9,581 bases of DNA, taken from NCBI GenBank assembly GCA_934643145.1, contig CAKUBM010000045.1, forward strand, positions 1 through 9,581. Direction: 5' to 3'. Origin of the DNA: an uncultured Collinsella sp. (GTDB lineage Bacteria; Actinomycetota; Coriobacteriia; Coriobacteriales; Coriobacteriaceae). The position numbers and the translations under genes were made by a program. This document shows positions 1-7,961 of the stretch, in pieces; position 1 is the stretch's first letter; every line of letters starts with the position of its first letter. Below the pieces are notes generated by a model that saw only the letters and a program-made list of their open reading frames with translations, made no database searches and had not been told where the DNA came from.

Positions 1-77
1 GGACCTGTAGCTCAGTTGGTTAGAGCGTCCGGCTGATAACCGGGAGGTCACAAGTTCGAATCTTGTCAGGTCCACCA
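1..77 (+). tRNA. tRNA-Ile (anticodon GAT)
   Basis: This is a complete cloverleaf. The 7-bp acceptor stem pairs 1-7 with 67-73, A74 is the discriminator and the CCA end is encoded at 75-77. The anticodon stem 28-32/40-44 closes the loop 33-39, with GAT at 35-37. The T-arm carries the usual GTTCGAAT core. It decodes AUC and AUU isoleucine codons. An identical 77-base copy lies at 225-301. The gene starts at the first base of the window, so its promoter is not visible. Confidence 0.98.
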
Positions 78-88
78 CTTTCTTTCGC

Positions 89-133
89 AATAAACACCCC
101 AGCGAGAGCCGAGTCGCCGCTGGGGTGTTTATT
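89..133 (+). terminator. Perfect 16-bp hairpin between tRNA-Ile and tRNA-Ala
   Basis: Positions 89-104 are exactly complementary to 118-133, with a 13-nt loop at 105-117. The left arm begins AATAAA and the right arm ends TTTATT, so the structure is A/T-flanked and could end transcription from either side. It lacks a clean run of T after the stem. Only 11 bp separate it from tRNA-Ala, leaving little room for a separate promoter. It may therefore be a read-through or RNA-processing hairpin rather than a full terminator. Confidence 0.45.
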
Positions 134-144
134 ACTGTCTCCGT

Positions 145-220
145 GGGGGTTTAGCTCAGCTGGGAGAGCGCGGGCTTTGCAAGCCTGAGGTCAGGGGTTC
201 GATCCCCCTAACCTCCACCA
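145..220 (+). tRNA. tRNA-Ala (anticodon TGC)
   Basis: The acceptor stem pairs 145-151 with 210-216 (one G-T pair), A217 is the discriminator and CCA is encoded at 218-220. The anticodon stem 171-175/183-187 closes the loop 176-182, with TGC at 178-180. The D-arm (TTAGCTCAGC) and T-arm (GGTTCGATCC) are standard. Four bases separate it from the next tRNA-Ile, so the two are almost certainly co-transcribed. The Ile(GAT)/Ala(TGC) pair is the one often found in rRNA spacers, but no rRNA is present here. Confidence 0.98.
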
Positions 221-224
221 TGAT

Positions 225-301
225 GGACCTGTAGCTCAGTTGGTTAGAGCGTCCGGCTGATAACCGGGAGGTCACAAGTTCGAATCTTGTCAGGTCCACC
301 A
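225..301 (+). tRNA. tRNA-Ile (anticodon GAT), second identical copy
   Basis: This copy is base-for-base identical to the tRNA-Ile at 1-77, including the encoded CCA (299-301). The anticodon GAT is at 259-261. The flanks of the two copies differ, so the repeat is confined to the mature tRNA. It follows tRNA-Ala by 4 bases and is followed by a terminator 14 bases downstream. Confidence 0.98.
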
Positions 302-315
302 TCAAAACCGTGAAG

Positions 316-345
316 AGCCCTGGGGCGTTGCCTCGGGGCTTTTTT
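316..345 (+). terminator. Rho-independent terminator of the tRNA cluster
   Basis: A 10-bp stem pairs 316-325 with 331-340 and includes two G-T pairs. The loop is 5 nt (326-330) and a run of six T follows at 340-345. It sits 14 bases after the second tRNA-Ile and insulates the tRNA unit from the DUF151 gene. Confidence 0.85.
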
Positions 346-398
346 CTTACCTACTGAAAGTAGTCAAAAAGCCCCGTCCCAAATTAACTACTTTGATT

Positions 399-428
399 TT
401 GTGTGCTGTGCGAAAGTTTGGGTAGTAT
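399..428 (+). promoter_or_regulatory. Possible promoter of the DUF151 operon
   Basis: TTGTGT (399-404) and TAGTAT (423-428) are spaced by 18 bp in the AT-rich stretch between the tRNA terminator and the coding start at 485. Both boxes deviate from the sigma-A consensus, so the assignment is weak. An 8-bp inverted repeat (357-364/387-394) lies just upstream. Confidence 0.25.
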
Positions 429-484
429 AGCTATTCAATGCGGCGGGCTGCCGCGTGTTAACCGCTACGTACCGGAGGTGTTCC

Positions 485-985
485 ATGGTTCGTGTCGACA
501 TAGAGACCATCGTCATGGCCGCCGGTCCCGTGCCATCGCTTATCGTACTTCGTGAGCGCAGCAGCAAATCGGACTCGCCCGCGCCGCTGCGTTCCCTTTC
601 CATTCAGACTGGTTCGTTTGAAGCTGCTGCCATCAGCCGCGGCATCGATAGCGGCCGCGCCGAGCGCCCGATCACCCATGACCTGCTGCTCGATACCGTT
701 GACGCCCTGGGCGCCAAGCTCGAGCGCATCGAGATCGTTCGCGCCGAGCCGCCGGTGTTCTACGCGACGATCGTCGTACTGGCCGATGGCGAGGAGCGCA
801 AGATCGACGCCCGCCCCAGTGACGCCATTGCCCTTGCCGTGCGCAGCAATGCCCCCATGTTTGTGGAGGACGACATCATGAATCGCCTGGGCACTGTTTC
901 CACCCACGCCGAGGATGTCGACGACGAGCAGGAGTTCGAGAAGTTCGACGAGTTCGTCCATACGCTCTCCCCCGATGACTTCTAA
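485..985 (+). CDS. Bifunctional nuclease family protein (DUF151)
   Basis: This 166-residue protein matches the DUF151/bifunctional nuclease (BFN) family. The recognisable core runs from about residue 30 to 135: a segment with RPITHDLLLDTV, then a strand containing YATIVVL, and the family-typical block with DARPSDAIALAVR followed by P-M-F-V. The acidic tail after about residue 138 is typical of bacterial members. In plants and Mycobacterium, members have been linked to nuclease or regulatory roles. The biochemical role here is unknown and could be a DNA/RNA-binding stress function. ATG 485 is chosen because GGAGGTG (474-480) lies just upstream; an in-frame ATG at 455 has no such site. The gene leads an apparent operon with the two unknown genes that follow. 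Confidence 0.93.
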   Translation: MVRVDIETIVMAAGPVPSLIVLRERSSKSDSPAPLRSLSIQTGSFEAAAISRGIDSGRAERPITHDLLLDTVDALGAKLERIEIVRAEPPVFYATIVVLADGEERKIDARPSDAIALAVRSNAPMFVEDDIMNRLGTVSTHAEDVDDEQEFEKFDEFVHTLSPDDF

Positions 986-1018
986 ATGCGGGGCGGCAGG
1001 GTTGCGGAGTGTTCGCTG

Positions 1019-1375
1019 ATGGCCAGCGGTATGTTGGCTGAGGCGGTGGCCATTGCGCGCGAGGCCCAGATGCGCTCGGAGGCATCCGAGGCGGCACGCA
1101 TTGCCTATGTGACGCAGGCCCGCACGCTTCGCGAGCGCCGCGGCTCGTTTATCAAGATGGTTGTCGTCTCCGCCCTTGTCGCGGCAATCTGCTCGCGCCT
1201 TCGTGGTACAGTTGGTGCGCTTGGGTTTTCGATTTCAACAGGCTTGGTAATCTGGGGTGTGGTCGATGCAGTAATGCTGACCAACCAGATCAAGGTACTC
1301 GACAAGCGCGCGATGGATATGATGCGCGCCCGCGACGCTGCCGCCAAGATCGCTGCCGAGGCACAAGAACTGTAA
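1019..1375 (+). CDS. Small protein with two predicted membrane segments, unknown function
   Basis: I do not recognise a family. With the start at ATG 1019 the product is 118 residues. It has an Ala/Glu/Arg-rich amphipathic N-terminal helix (about 1-41), two hydrophobic segments at about 44-58 and 65-87, and a charged helical tail (about 88-118) rich in Ala, Lys, Arg and Asp. This suggests a small membrane protein with both helical ends in the cytoplasm. GGAG at 1006-1009 supports ATG 1019. An earlier in-frame ATG at 986, directly after the DUF151 stop, lacks a ribosome binding site. It lies 33 bp after the DUF151 gene and 30 bp before the next gene, so an operon is likely. Confidence 0.8.
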   Translation: MASGMLAEAVAIAREAQMRSEASEAARIAYVTQARTLRERRGSFIKMVVVSALVAAICSRLRGTVGALGFSISTGLVIWGVVDAVMLTNQIKVLDKRAMDMMRARDAAAKIAAEAQEL

Positions 1376-1405
1376 CGACGCCAGACTCGATGGGAAGGTC
1401 TAAAG

Positions 1406-1855
1406 ATGGCACAGGATATGCAGGACGCCGGTAACGTCTCCGCCGAGCTCGACGCCATGGTGTGCGATCTGATTGGCGCCTTCTTGGACGACCTTGCCGC
1501 CGGCGAGAATCCGGGCGTAGTTGTGGCGATCGAGGACGCTGCTTCCAACCGATATCTGGCGGCGCTCGACGAGGACGGCGAAGAGGCATGCCTCGAGGCG
1601 GCCACCAACTTTATCTCCGAGCACAAGATGGGTCTTAAGGACGAGGGCCTGGGCCGCATCGCCCGCTATGCCATCGGCTACACCGGTTGTGTCGAGATTG
1701 ACGGCGGCTATCACGACGCCCTGCTCGTGAGCTTCTTCGAAACCACGCTCGAGAGCGGTTTTTCGGCATACGTGCTGTATGAGGGCATGGGTGCCGGCGA
1801 TGGTTTTATGTGGAGCGACCCTGAACCTGCAGGTGAGGAAACCCCTCTTATCTAA
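1406..1855 (+). CDS. Acidic protein of unknown function
   Basis: This 149-residue soluble protein matches no family I recognise. It has no signal peptide or membrane segment and is strongly acidic, rich in Asp and Glu. It has an N-terminal helical half, then a central region with IGYTGCVEIDGG followed by hydrophobic, aromatic strands (residues about 110-130), giving an alpha/beta look. The tail is Pro/Glu-rich. GGGAAGGT at 1392-1399 precedes ATG 1406. It is the last gene of the apparent DUF151 operon; an imperfect hairpin follows at 1898-1925. Base composition matches its neighbours, so it looks like native chromosome rather than an import. Confidence 0.8.
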   Translation: MAQDMQDAGNVSAELDAMVCDLIGAFLDDLAAGENPGVVVAIEDAASNRYLAALDEDGEEACLEAATNFISEHKMGLKDEGLGRIARYAIGYTGCVEIDGGYHDALLVSFFETTLESGFSAYVLYEGMGAGDGFMWSDPEPAGEETPLI

Positions 1856-1897
1856 AATCGCTAAAATAAACGAGTTTTCGGTAAAAGGCTCAATATT

Positions 1898-1925
1898 CCC
1901 GCTGAGCGTTGTATCGCTGGGCGGG
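1898..1925 (+). other. Hairpin in the spacer before typA
   Basis: Positions 1898-1908 pair with 1915-1925 at 10 of 11 positions (one G-T pair, one G-G mismatch) around a 6-nt loop. No T-run follows, so it is not a classical intrinsic terminator. It may weakly end the upstream operon or act in the typA leader. I find no convincing -35/-10 pair in the 117-bp spacer; the TATAT-containing stretch around 1945-1951 is the only -10-like sequence. Confidence 0.5.
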
Positions 1926-1972
1926 CCGCATACGCGTGCCGTTTGTATATGGATAGAAGATAGGGGAACTAC

Positions 1973-3811
<1,839 letters not shown>

Positions 3812-3839
3812 ACGCTGAGGTTTATAGCCGCCAATAAGA

Positions 3840-3874
3840 AAGGGCGTCGACCGCAATGGTCGGCGCCCTTTTTT
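3840..3874 (+). terminator. Rho-independent terminator after typA
   Basis: A 13-bp stem (3840-3852 with 3858-3870, one G-T pair) encloses a 5-nt loop (3853-3857) and runs into a T-tract at 3869-3874. It lies 28 bp after the typA stop and separates it from the fimbrial locus. Confidence 0.95.
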
Positions 3875-3904
3875 GGTGCAATGGGGTCAGGTTAGTTTGC
3901 ACCA
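3874..3904 (+). repeat. 8-bp inverted repeat just after the typA terminator
   Basis: TGGTGCAA at 3874-3881 is exactly complementary to TTGCACCA at 3897-3904. The 15-nt loop contains GGGGTCAGG. The element abuts the typA terminator and has no T-tract of its own. The loop resembles short GGGGTCAGGT-type sequences I recall near REP-associated transposase genes in other bacteria, but no transposase is present here. It may be a relic or a dispersed repeat. Confidence 0.5.
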
Positions 3905-4045
3905 CGACGGAGACGATGCCTCCTTCTGGGCCATTCCGGGTAAAGTTAGGTTGTTTAAACATATACAGGAATCATTGAAATATGACCGCTTTGATACAAA
4001 ACTGTTAACAGGTAAATATCCACTGGTATTAAATTAAAAGACCTC
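3905..4045. other. AT-rich spacer, no gene seen
   Basis: No coding region is credible here. Base composition drops well below that of the flanking typA gene. There are several AT-rich stretches that could hold regulator sites or alternative promoters, for example TTGATA (3991-3996) with TAAATA (4013-4018), but none is convincing. The stretch marks the change from GC-rich core genome to the less GC-rich fimbrial locus. Confidence 0.5.
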
Positions 4046-4075
4046 TTGACCTGCGGTTTACATGATTGGTATCTA
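4046..4075 (+). promoter_or_regulatory. Candidate promoter of the fimbrial operon
   Basis: TTGACC (4046-4051) and TATCTA (4070-4075) are separated by 18 bp. The -10 box is preceded by TGG (4067-4069), giving a TGn extended -10. Transcription would begin near 4082, leaving a leader of about 150 nt before the ATG at 4236. The -35 matches the consensus at five of six positions. Confidence 0.5.
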
Positions 4076-4099
4076 TGTTGTATTTTATGCACGTGGCAT

Positions 4100-4112
4100 A
4101 GACGGACCGTCT
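4100..4112. promoter_or_regulatory. Perfect palindrome, candidate operator
   Basis: AGACGG (4100-4105) and CCGTCT (4107-4112) are exact reverse complements around a single central A. The site lies about 25 bp downstream of the candidate -10, a position where a bound dimeric regulator would block elongation or initiation. It is too short and lacks a T-run, so it is not a terminator. The regulator is unknown. Confidence 0.4.
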
Positions 4113-4235
4113 TAGAAGTTGCTCCCCAATGGGTTCTTGCAATGCGCTAGGTAGGTTCTTGTTGATGTTGGGGTTTGTGTTCGATTCGACGATTCGCCGT
4201 ATTCCACACTGTGTTGTAGGAATTAGGGGACAACT
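4113..4235 (+). other. Long 5' leader of the fimbrial operon
   Basis: The leader holds CCCCAA (4124-4129) complementary to TTGGGG (4168-4173), a direct repeat GGTTCTTG (4132-4139 and 4154-4161), and a tandem CGATTCG (4182-4188 and 4190-4196). AGGGGA at 4225-4230 is the ribosome binding site, 5 bases from ATG 4236. The long-range pairing could shape the leader RNA, but I recognise no known riboswitch class. Confidence 0.35.
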
Positions 4236-7200
4236 ATGAACGCACACCGCTCACGGTCGCTGGGTATGGCGGCCCTGATCTTCATTCTGATTAGTCTCAC
4301 CGCCGCGGTTTTTCACGGTGCAGCCCCCGTGCGCGCCGAGGATGCGGCAACGACGCCGACGCCGATTGCGATTGATGAGGATACGGCGACGGTTGAGGTC
4401 AAGCTGTACAAAGATGTCAATCGGACAGAGCCTTTGGGCGATGACGCTGTGACTTCAGTTTCGACCCTTTATGGAACCTTCTCGGCGAAATTCCTGACCG
4501 ACAAGGCACCTTCGCCCGAGAACAATGTCGCTGTCTATAAGTTTCCCGACACCATTGACGTCGATAACAATGATGGCGGCGAATTTAGGGATGGGCCTGG
4601 TGCTGACGCTGCAATAGCAGGTACATGGAAGATTGAAGACAATAAGGTTGTCTTTATGTTTGACAAGAGTTGGCTTGAACGGAACCCTGCGAACATTCAT
4701 GTCGCGGCGAACTTCTCGTTCCAGCTTAAAAACAAGGACGTTGGCTCTGGTGGCAGCGCGTCCGTCGTGTTCCCCGGTGTGGGAACGATCAATATCCCCA
4801 CCAAGGACGGCAAAGTTACGGGAGAGAAGTCGGGGGTTTTCTCTCAGGGTTCTGACGGCACGGCCAAGGTCACCTGGACCGTTAAACTCACCGTCGAGTC
4901 GTATGCTACGAACGTCAAGTTCACTGATACGCTGGGTGATAACTTCGAATTTGTGAAAGACAGCTTTAAGCTTGATAACAAGACGATTGAATCGCAGCCA
5001 AAAATCGAAGATCAGACCGCGACCATCGAGAACCTGGGCAGCCTTCCCCGGGGTGTCCATACGATTACGTATGAAACCAAGCTGAAGAGTGGCATCTCCG
5101 CGAGTAACAGAGAGTTCATCAGCGACCAGGACGCCTCGAAAAACACGGCAGCCTGGGAGTGGGGCGTCGGTGATCGTCCTGGCGACAAGATTGAGGGCGT
5201 TGCACCCAGTAGCTTCCGCTATGACATGATTCAGAAGACGAGCAAGGGCACTCCGTCCGACATCACATGGACAGTTAAGCTCAACCAAGGCGAGCTCAAG
5301 GCTGACATGAGTGGCTACAAGTTCACCGACAAGCTGGACAATAAACAAACGTATACGGGGAACTATACGGTTTACAAAGGTACCTCGGAATCGGATGGAA
5401 CCAGGATCGACGGTGGCGTCCTCGATTCATTGAAAGACACCTTTTCCTACACGTTCCGGAATGACCTTGAGGATAGGTACGCCACCTACTGCATCGTTTA
5501 TCACACGCAGATGACAGACGTGAATTCATACGACACCGTGCACAACAATGCGACCATCGAGCGCGATGGGTTTGTCTCAGGTTCTGACGACGGTGAGTTT
5601 ACGCCGCAATTGACGGTCTCGCCAATCACTAAAAGACTCGTGAGCGACGAGGACGCTGCGACTACGGGAAGGGCGACGTGGGAGACGCGCGTCGCGCTGA
5701 AGGCTATCGTCAATGCGGTCAATCCGAGCACCGTGACGGTGAAGGACACATTCCAGTCGACGTGGTCGCAAAATCTCGGCGTCGACGTAGATTCTATTAC
5801 CATTAAAATTGGTGAAACCGTGCTAGTGCGGGGGCAGAATGCCGACTGGAACCTAACAGCAAACTGGCCGGTTGGTGGAACAAAGAGGAACTTCAACCTT
5901 GATATATATGTTAATGACAAGGTGAAGGCCGCCCTCGAGAACGAGGACTACGCTTTCATCACCTACACCACCACATCTGAAGCGCTGTCGGGCTGGTATT
6001 CGAACTTTGCATCGGTTAACGTCAACGGCACTCAATACTACACGTCCCTTGCCCAATACGTTCTAAATCAAGAAGCGACCCCTTCTGTTGATAAGCCCTC
6101 GGCGGAGGCGTCGTATGTTTGGAACGAGAAATTCGACTGGAAAGATGTCGACGGCACTGACGAGAAGGGCGCCTGGATTGTCGACTGGACGGTGTATGCA
6201 AACCGCCGGGGGAACAAGGCCGGAGAATACTACGGAGCCGGAAAGCTCTACGGCAAACCACTGAATATCGTCGACACCCTTCCGGACGGAATGAGCTATG
6301 TTGCGAATTCCGCCAAGTACACGCTCGTGCAGAATCCCTACGATTTGCATGCGGGGTTTGGGCGCGGAAGCGAGACAACGACGGTCGCTGATGGCATGAC
6401 GCTTGCCGCAGAATACGTGAAAAACGGCGGTAACACGGTGGCTTTCTCCATCCCCACAACGGCACTCGGCAACTATACCGGTTACGCCAAACTCACGTAT
6501 CAGACAGCGGTCAAGCGAAGCGAGCTCGATACTTCCAAGAATGAGGTGAAGTTCACCAACTCTGCCAGCGCCGAATCGGGAGACAAGAAGTTCGAATCCG
6601 GAAGTGGCGCCGTCACCATCAAGAATAATGTCATCACGAAGACCGGCAATCAGGTAGAAAACAACAACCGCATCAAATACACCATTCTGGTTAACGAGTC
6701 CGCCGTTGCCCTTAAGAGCGGCACTGACTTCCTTGAGCTCGTCGATACTATGGATGCCAAATGTACCCTGGTGCCATCGACGCTTAAGGTCTATGAGAGG
6801 GTGGACGATGGATGGTCGGCGCTGGCAGAGAAGAACTATTCATCAAAGATGGAGCAAATCAGCGATGGAACTGGTTCGCGCACAAAGCTGACGCTCAGCG
6901 TGCCCGACGAGAAATACCTCAAGGTCGAGTACGGAGTCATCCCGGACGGAGCCGCCGGCGATGAGGTTCCTCTTTCCAATACCGCCGAGCTTACGGGCGT
7001 GAAAGATGGCTCTGCAACTGATGACAAAAGTTGGATCATCCAGAGCGCTGCCGCCAGTGCGGGCGGCAACGGCTACAGTATCACGATGACCAAGTACGAT
7101 GCTCAGCAGGTCGGCGCGACGCTTGAGGGTGCGGAATTTACGCTCTATAGCGTAGACACGGATCAGGCGAAAACCCCGGAGGACGTGGAGAGTGCCAGAA

Positions 7201-7961
7201 CGCTGTTCGACACCGCTGCAACCGATGCCAGCGGCAAAATCTCGTTTGGCACGGAAAGCAACAGGATGAGCAATTGCAAGCTCTACCAGCTTGTGGAGTC
7301 GAAGGCACCTGAAGGGTACGCCGTTGCAGGCCCAACGTGGATCATGCTCAAGGGCGAGGCGACCGATGTCGAGTACCAGTCTGCGGTCAATAAGGCAAAG
7401 ACCGTCGTTAAAAACGCGGGGATTATCAGCGATGCCAAGAAAGACGATATTTGGATCTACGACAATCGCCTGACGGGATCCGCAACCATTCAGGCAAAGA
7501 AGGTGCTTGAAGGCGGCACCTTCAAGAAGGGGCAGTTCTCGTTTGTACTCAAGGATGCCGAAGGCAAGGTACTCCAGACGGCGACTAACGATGCTGGCGG
7601 AAATGTTTCCTTTAACGTTGAGTTTAACAAGACGGGAACCTATACCTACACCATCTCCGAGGTCGAGCCCGAGGGCGCTGTTGGCCATGTTAAAGATCAC
7701 ATCACCTACGACACGACCGTGTACAACGTCACGGTTAAGGTAACTAATGGCACGGATCAGCTCAACGCCGTAGTCACCTATGACAATGGCTCCCAGGACC
7801 CGCCGACCTTTACCAACAAGTACTCGACCACGCTTCCTGAGGCGGGCGGGGCTGGCTTGACTATGACGTATCTGGCTGGCGCTTCGATGTTGTGCTTTGC
7901 CGCGACGTGGATGCATGCTCGTCGTCATCGCGATTTGGATCGAGGTGGTCGCCGTGAGTAA
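4236..7961 (+). CDS. Large sortase-anchored adhesin/tip pilin with serial isopeptide domains
   Basis: The product is a 1241-residue secreted surface protein. A Sec signal peptide (basic start, hydrophobic 11-30) should be cut after VRA at 34. Residues about 45-195 resemble the N-terminal adhesive domain of MSCRAMM-type adhesins. Five CnaA-like modules follow, each with a Lys, a W/Y-T-V-type strand, an Asp in a V/F-x-D-T/K-type turn, and a closing Asn: K198/D231/N303, K334/D365/N438, K466/D504/N590, K620/D680/N775 and K802/D837/N915. Next is a CnaB/SpaA-like module (about 946-1077; K953, E1021, N1077), then a Spy0128/FctA-like module (about 1080-1196; K1088 or K1089, E1142, N1194). The sorting signal LPEAGG (1200-1205), a hydrophobic stretch and a basic tail end the protein. 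It overlaps the next pilin gene by 8 bp. Codon use is less GC3-biased than in typA. It is probably a tip or accessory pilin; ligand unknown. Confidence 0.93.
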   Translation: MNAHRSRSLGMAALIFILISLTAAVFHGAAPVRAEDAATTPTPIAIDEDTATVEVKLYKDVNRTEPLGDDAVTSVSTLYGTFSAKFLTDKAPSPENNVAVYKFPDTIDVDNNDGGEFRDGPGADAAIAGTWKIEDNKVVFMFDKSWLERNPANIHVAANFSFQLKNKDVGSGGSASVVFPGVGTINIPTKDGKVTGEKSGVFSQGSDGTAKVTWTVKLTVESYATNVKFTDTLGDNFEFVKDSFKLDNKTIESQPKIEDQTATIENLGSLPRGVHTITYETKLKSGISASNREFISDQDASKNTAAWEWGVGDRPGDKIEGVAPSSFRYDMIQKTSKGTPSDITWTVKLNQGELKADMSGYKFTDKLDNKQTYTGNYTVYKGTSESDGTRIDGGVLDSLKDTFSYTFRNDLEDRYATYCIVYHTQMTDVNSYDTVHNNATIERDGFVSGSDDGEFTPQLTVSPITKRLVSDEDAATTGRATWETRVALKAIVNAVNPSTVTVKDTFQSTWSQNLGVDVDSITIKIGETVLVRGQNADWNLTANWPVGGTKRNFNLDIYVNDKVKAALENEDYAFITYTTTSEALSGWYSNFASVNVNGTQYYTSLAQYVLNQEATPSVDKPSAEASYVWNEKFDWKDVDGTDEKGAWIVDWTVYANRRGNKAGEYYGAGKLYGKPLNIVDTLPDGMSYVANSAKYTLVQNPYDLHAGFGRGSETTTVADGMTLAAEYVKNGGNTVAFSIPTTALGNYTGYAKLTYQTAVKRSELDTSKNEVKFTNSASAESGDKKFESGSGAVTIKNNVITKTGNQVENNNRIKYTILVNESAVALKSGTDFLELVDTMDAKCTLVPSTLKVYERVDDGWSALAEKNYSSKMEQISDGTGSRTKLTLSVPDEKYLKVEYGVIPDGAAGDEVPLSNTAELTGVKDGSATDDKSWIIQSAAASAGGNGYSITMTKYDAQQVGATLEGAEFTLYSVDTDQAKTPEDVESARTLFDTAATDASGKISFGTESNRMSNCKLYQLVESKAPEGYAVAGPTWIMLKGEATDVEYQSAVNKAKTVVKNAGIISDAKKDDIWIYDNRLTGSATIQAKKVLEGGTFKKGQFSFVLKDAEGKVLQTATNDAGGNVSFNVEFNKTGTYTYTISEVEPEGAVGHVKDHITYDTTVYNVTVKVTNGTDQLNAVVTYDNGSQDPPTFTNKYSTTLPEAGGAGLTMTYLAGASMLCFAATWMHARRHRDLDRGGRRE

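Noticed and set aside
1..301. The tRNA cluster as an integration site for a mobile element
   Set aside because: No integrase, no direct repeat of a tRNA 3' end outside the complete second copy, and ordinary chromosomal genes follow.
357..394. An 8-bp inverted repeat (357-364/387-394) as a second terminator
   Set aside because: The loop is 22 nt, the stem is AT-rich and no T-run fits. It may be a regulator site but there is no independent support.
455..484. Upstream in-frame ATG for the DUF151 protein
   Set aside because: The added residues do not resemble the family N-terminus, and the strong ribosome binding site at 474-480 points to ATG 485.
986..1018. ATG 986 as start of the small membrane protein, directly after the DUF151 stop
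   Set aside because: No Shine-Dalgarno sequence precedes it, whereas ATG 1019 has GGAG at a good distance. Translational coupling at 986 cannot be fully excluded.
4832..4840. A G5-T4 run in the adhesin gene as a phase-variation tract
   Set aside because: Five G is too short to be a convincing slippage tract, and the frame is intact.
4455..5348. A 297-codon minus-strand frame opposite the adhesin N-terminus
   Set aside because: It has no coding signals of its own and no promoter or terminator context; it is a shadow frame.
6843..7928. A 361-codon minus-strand frame opposite the adhesin gene
   Set aside because: The protein has no recognisable domains, and the plus-strand frame has clear isopeptide motifs and a sorting signal.
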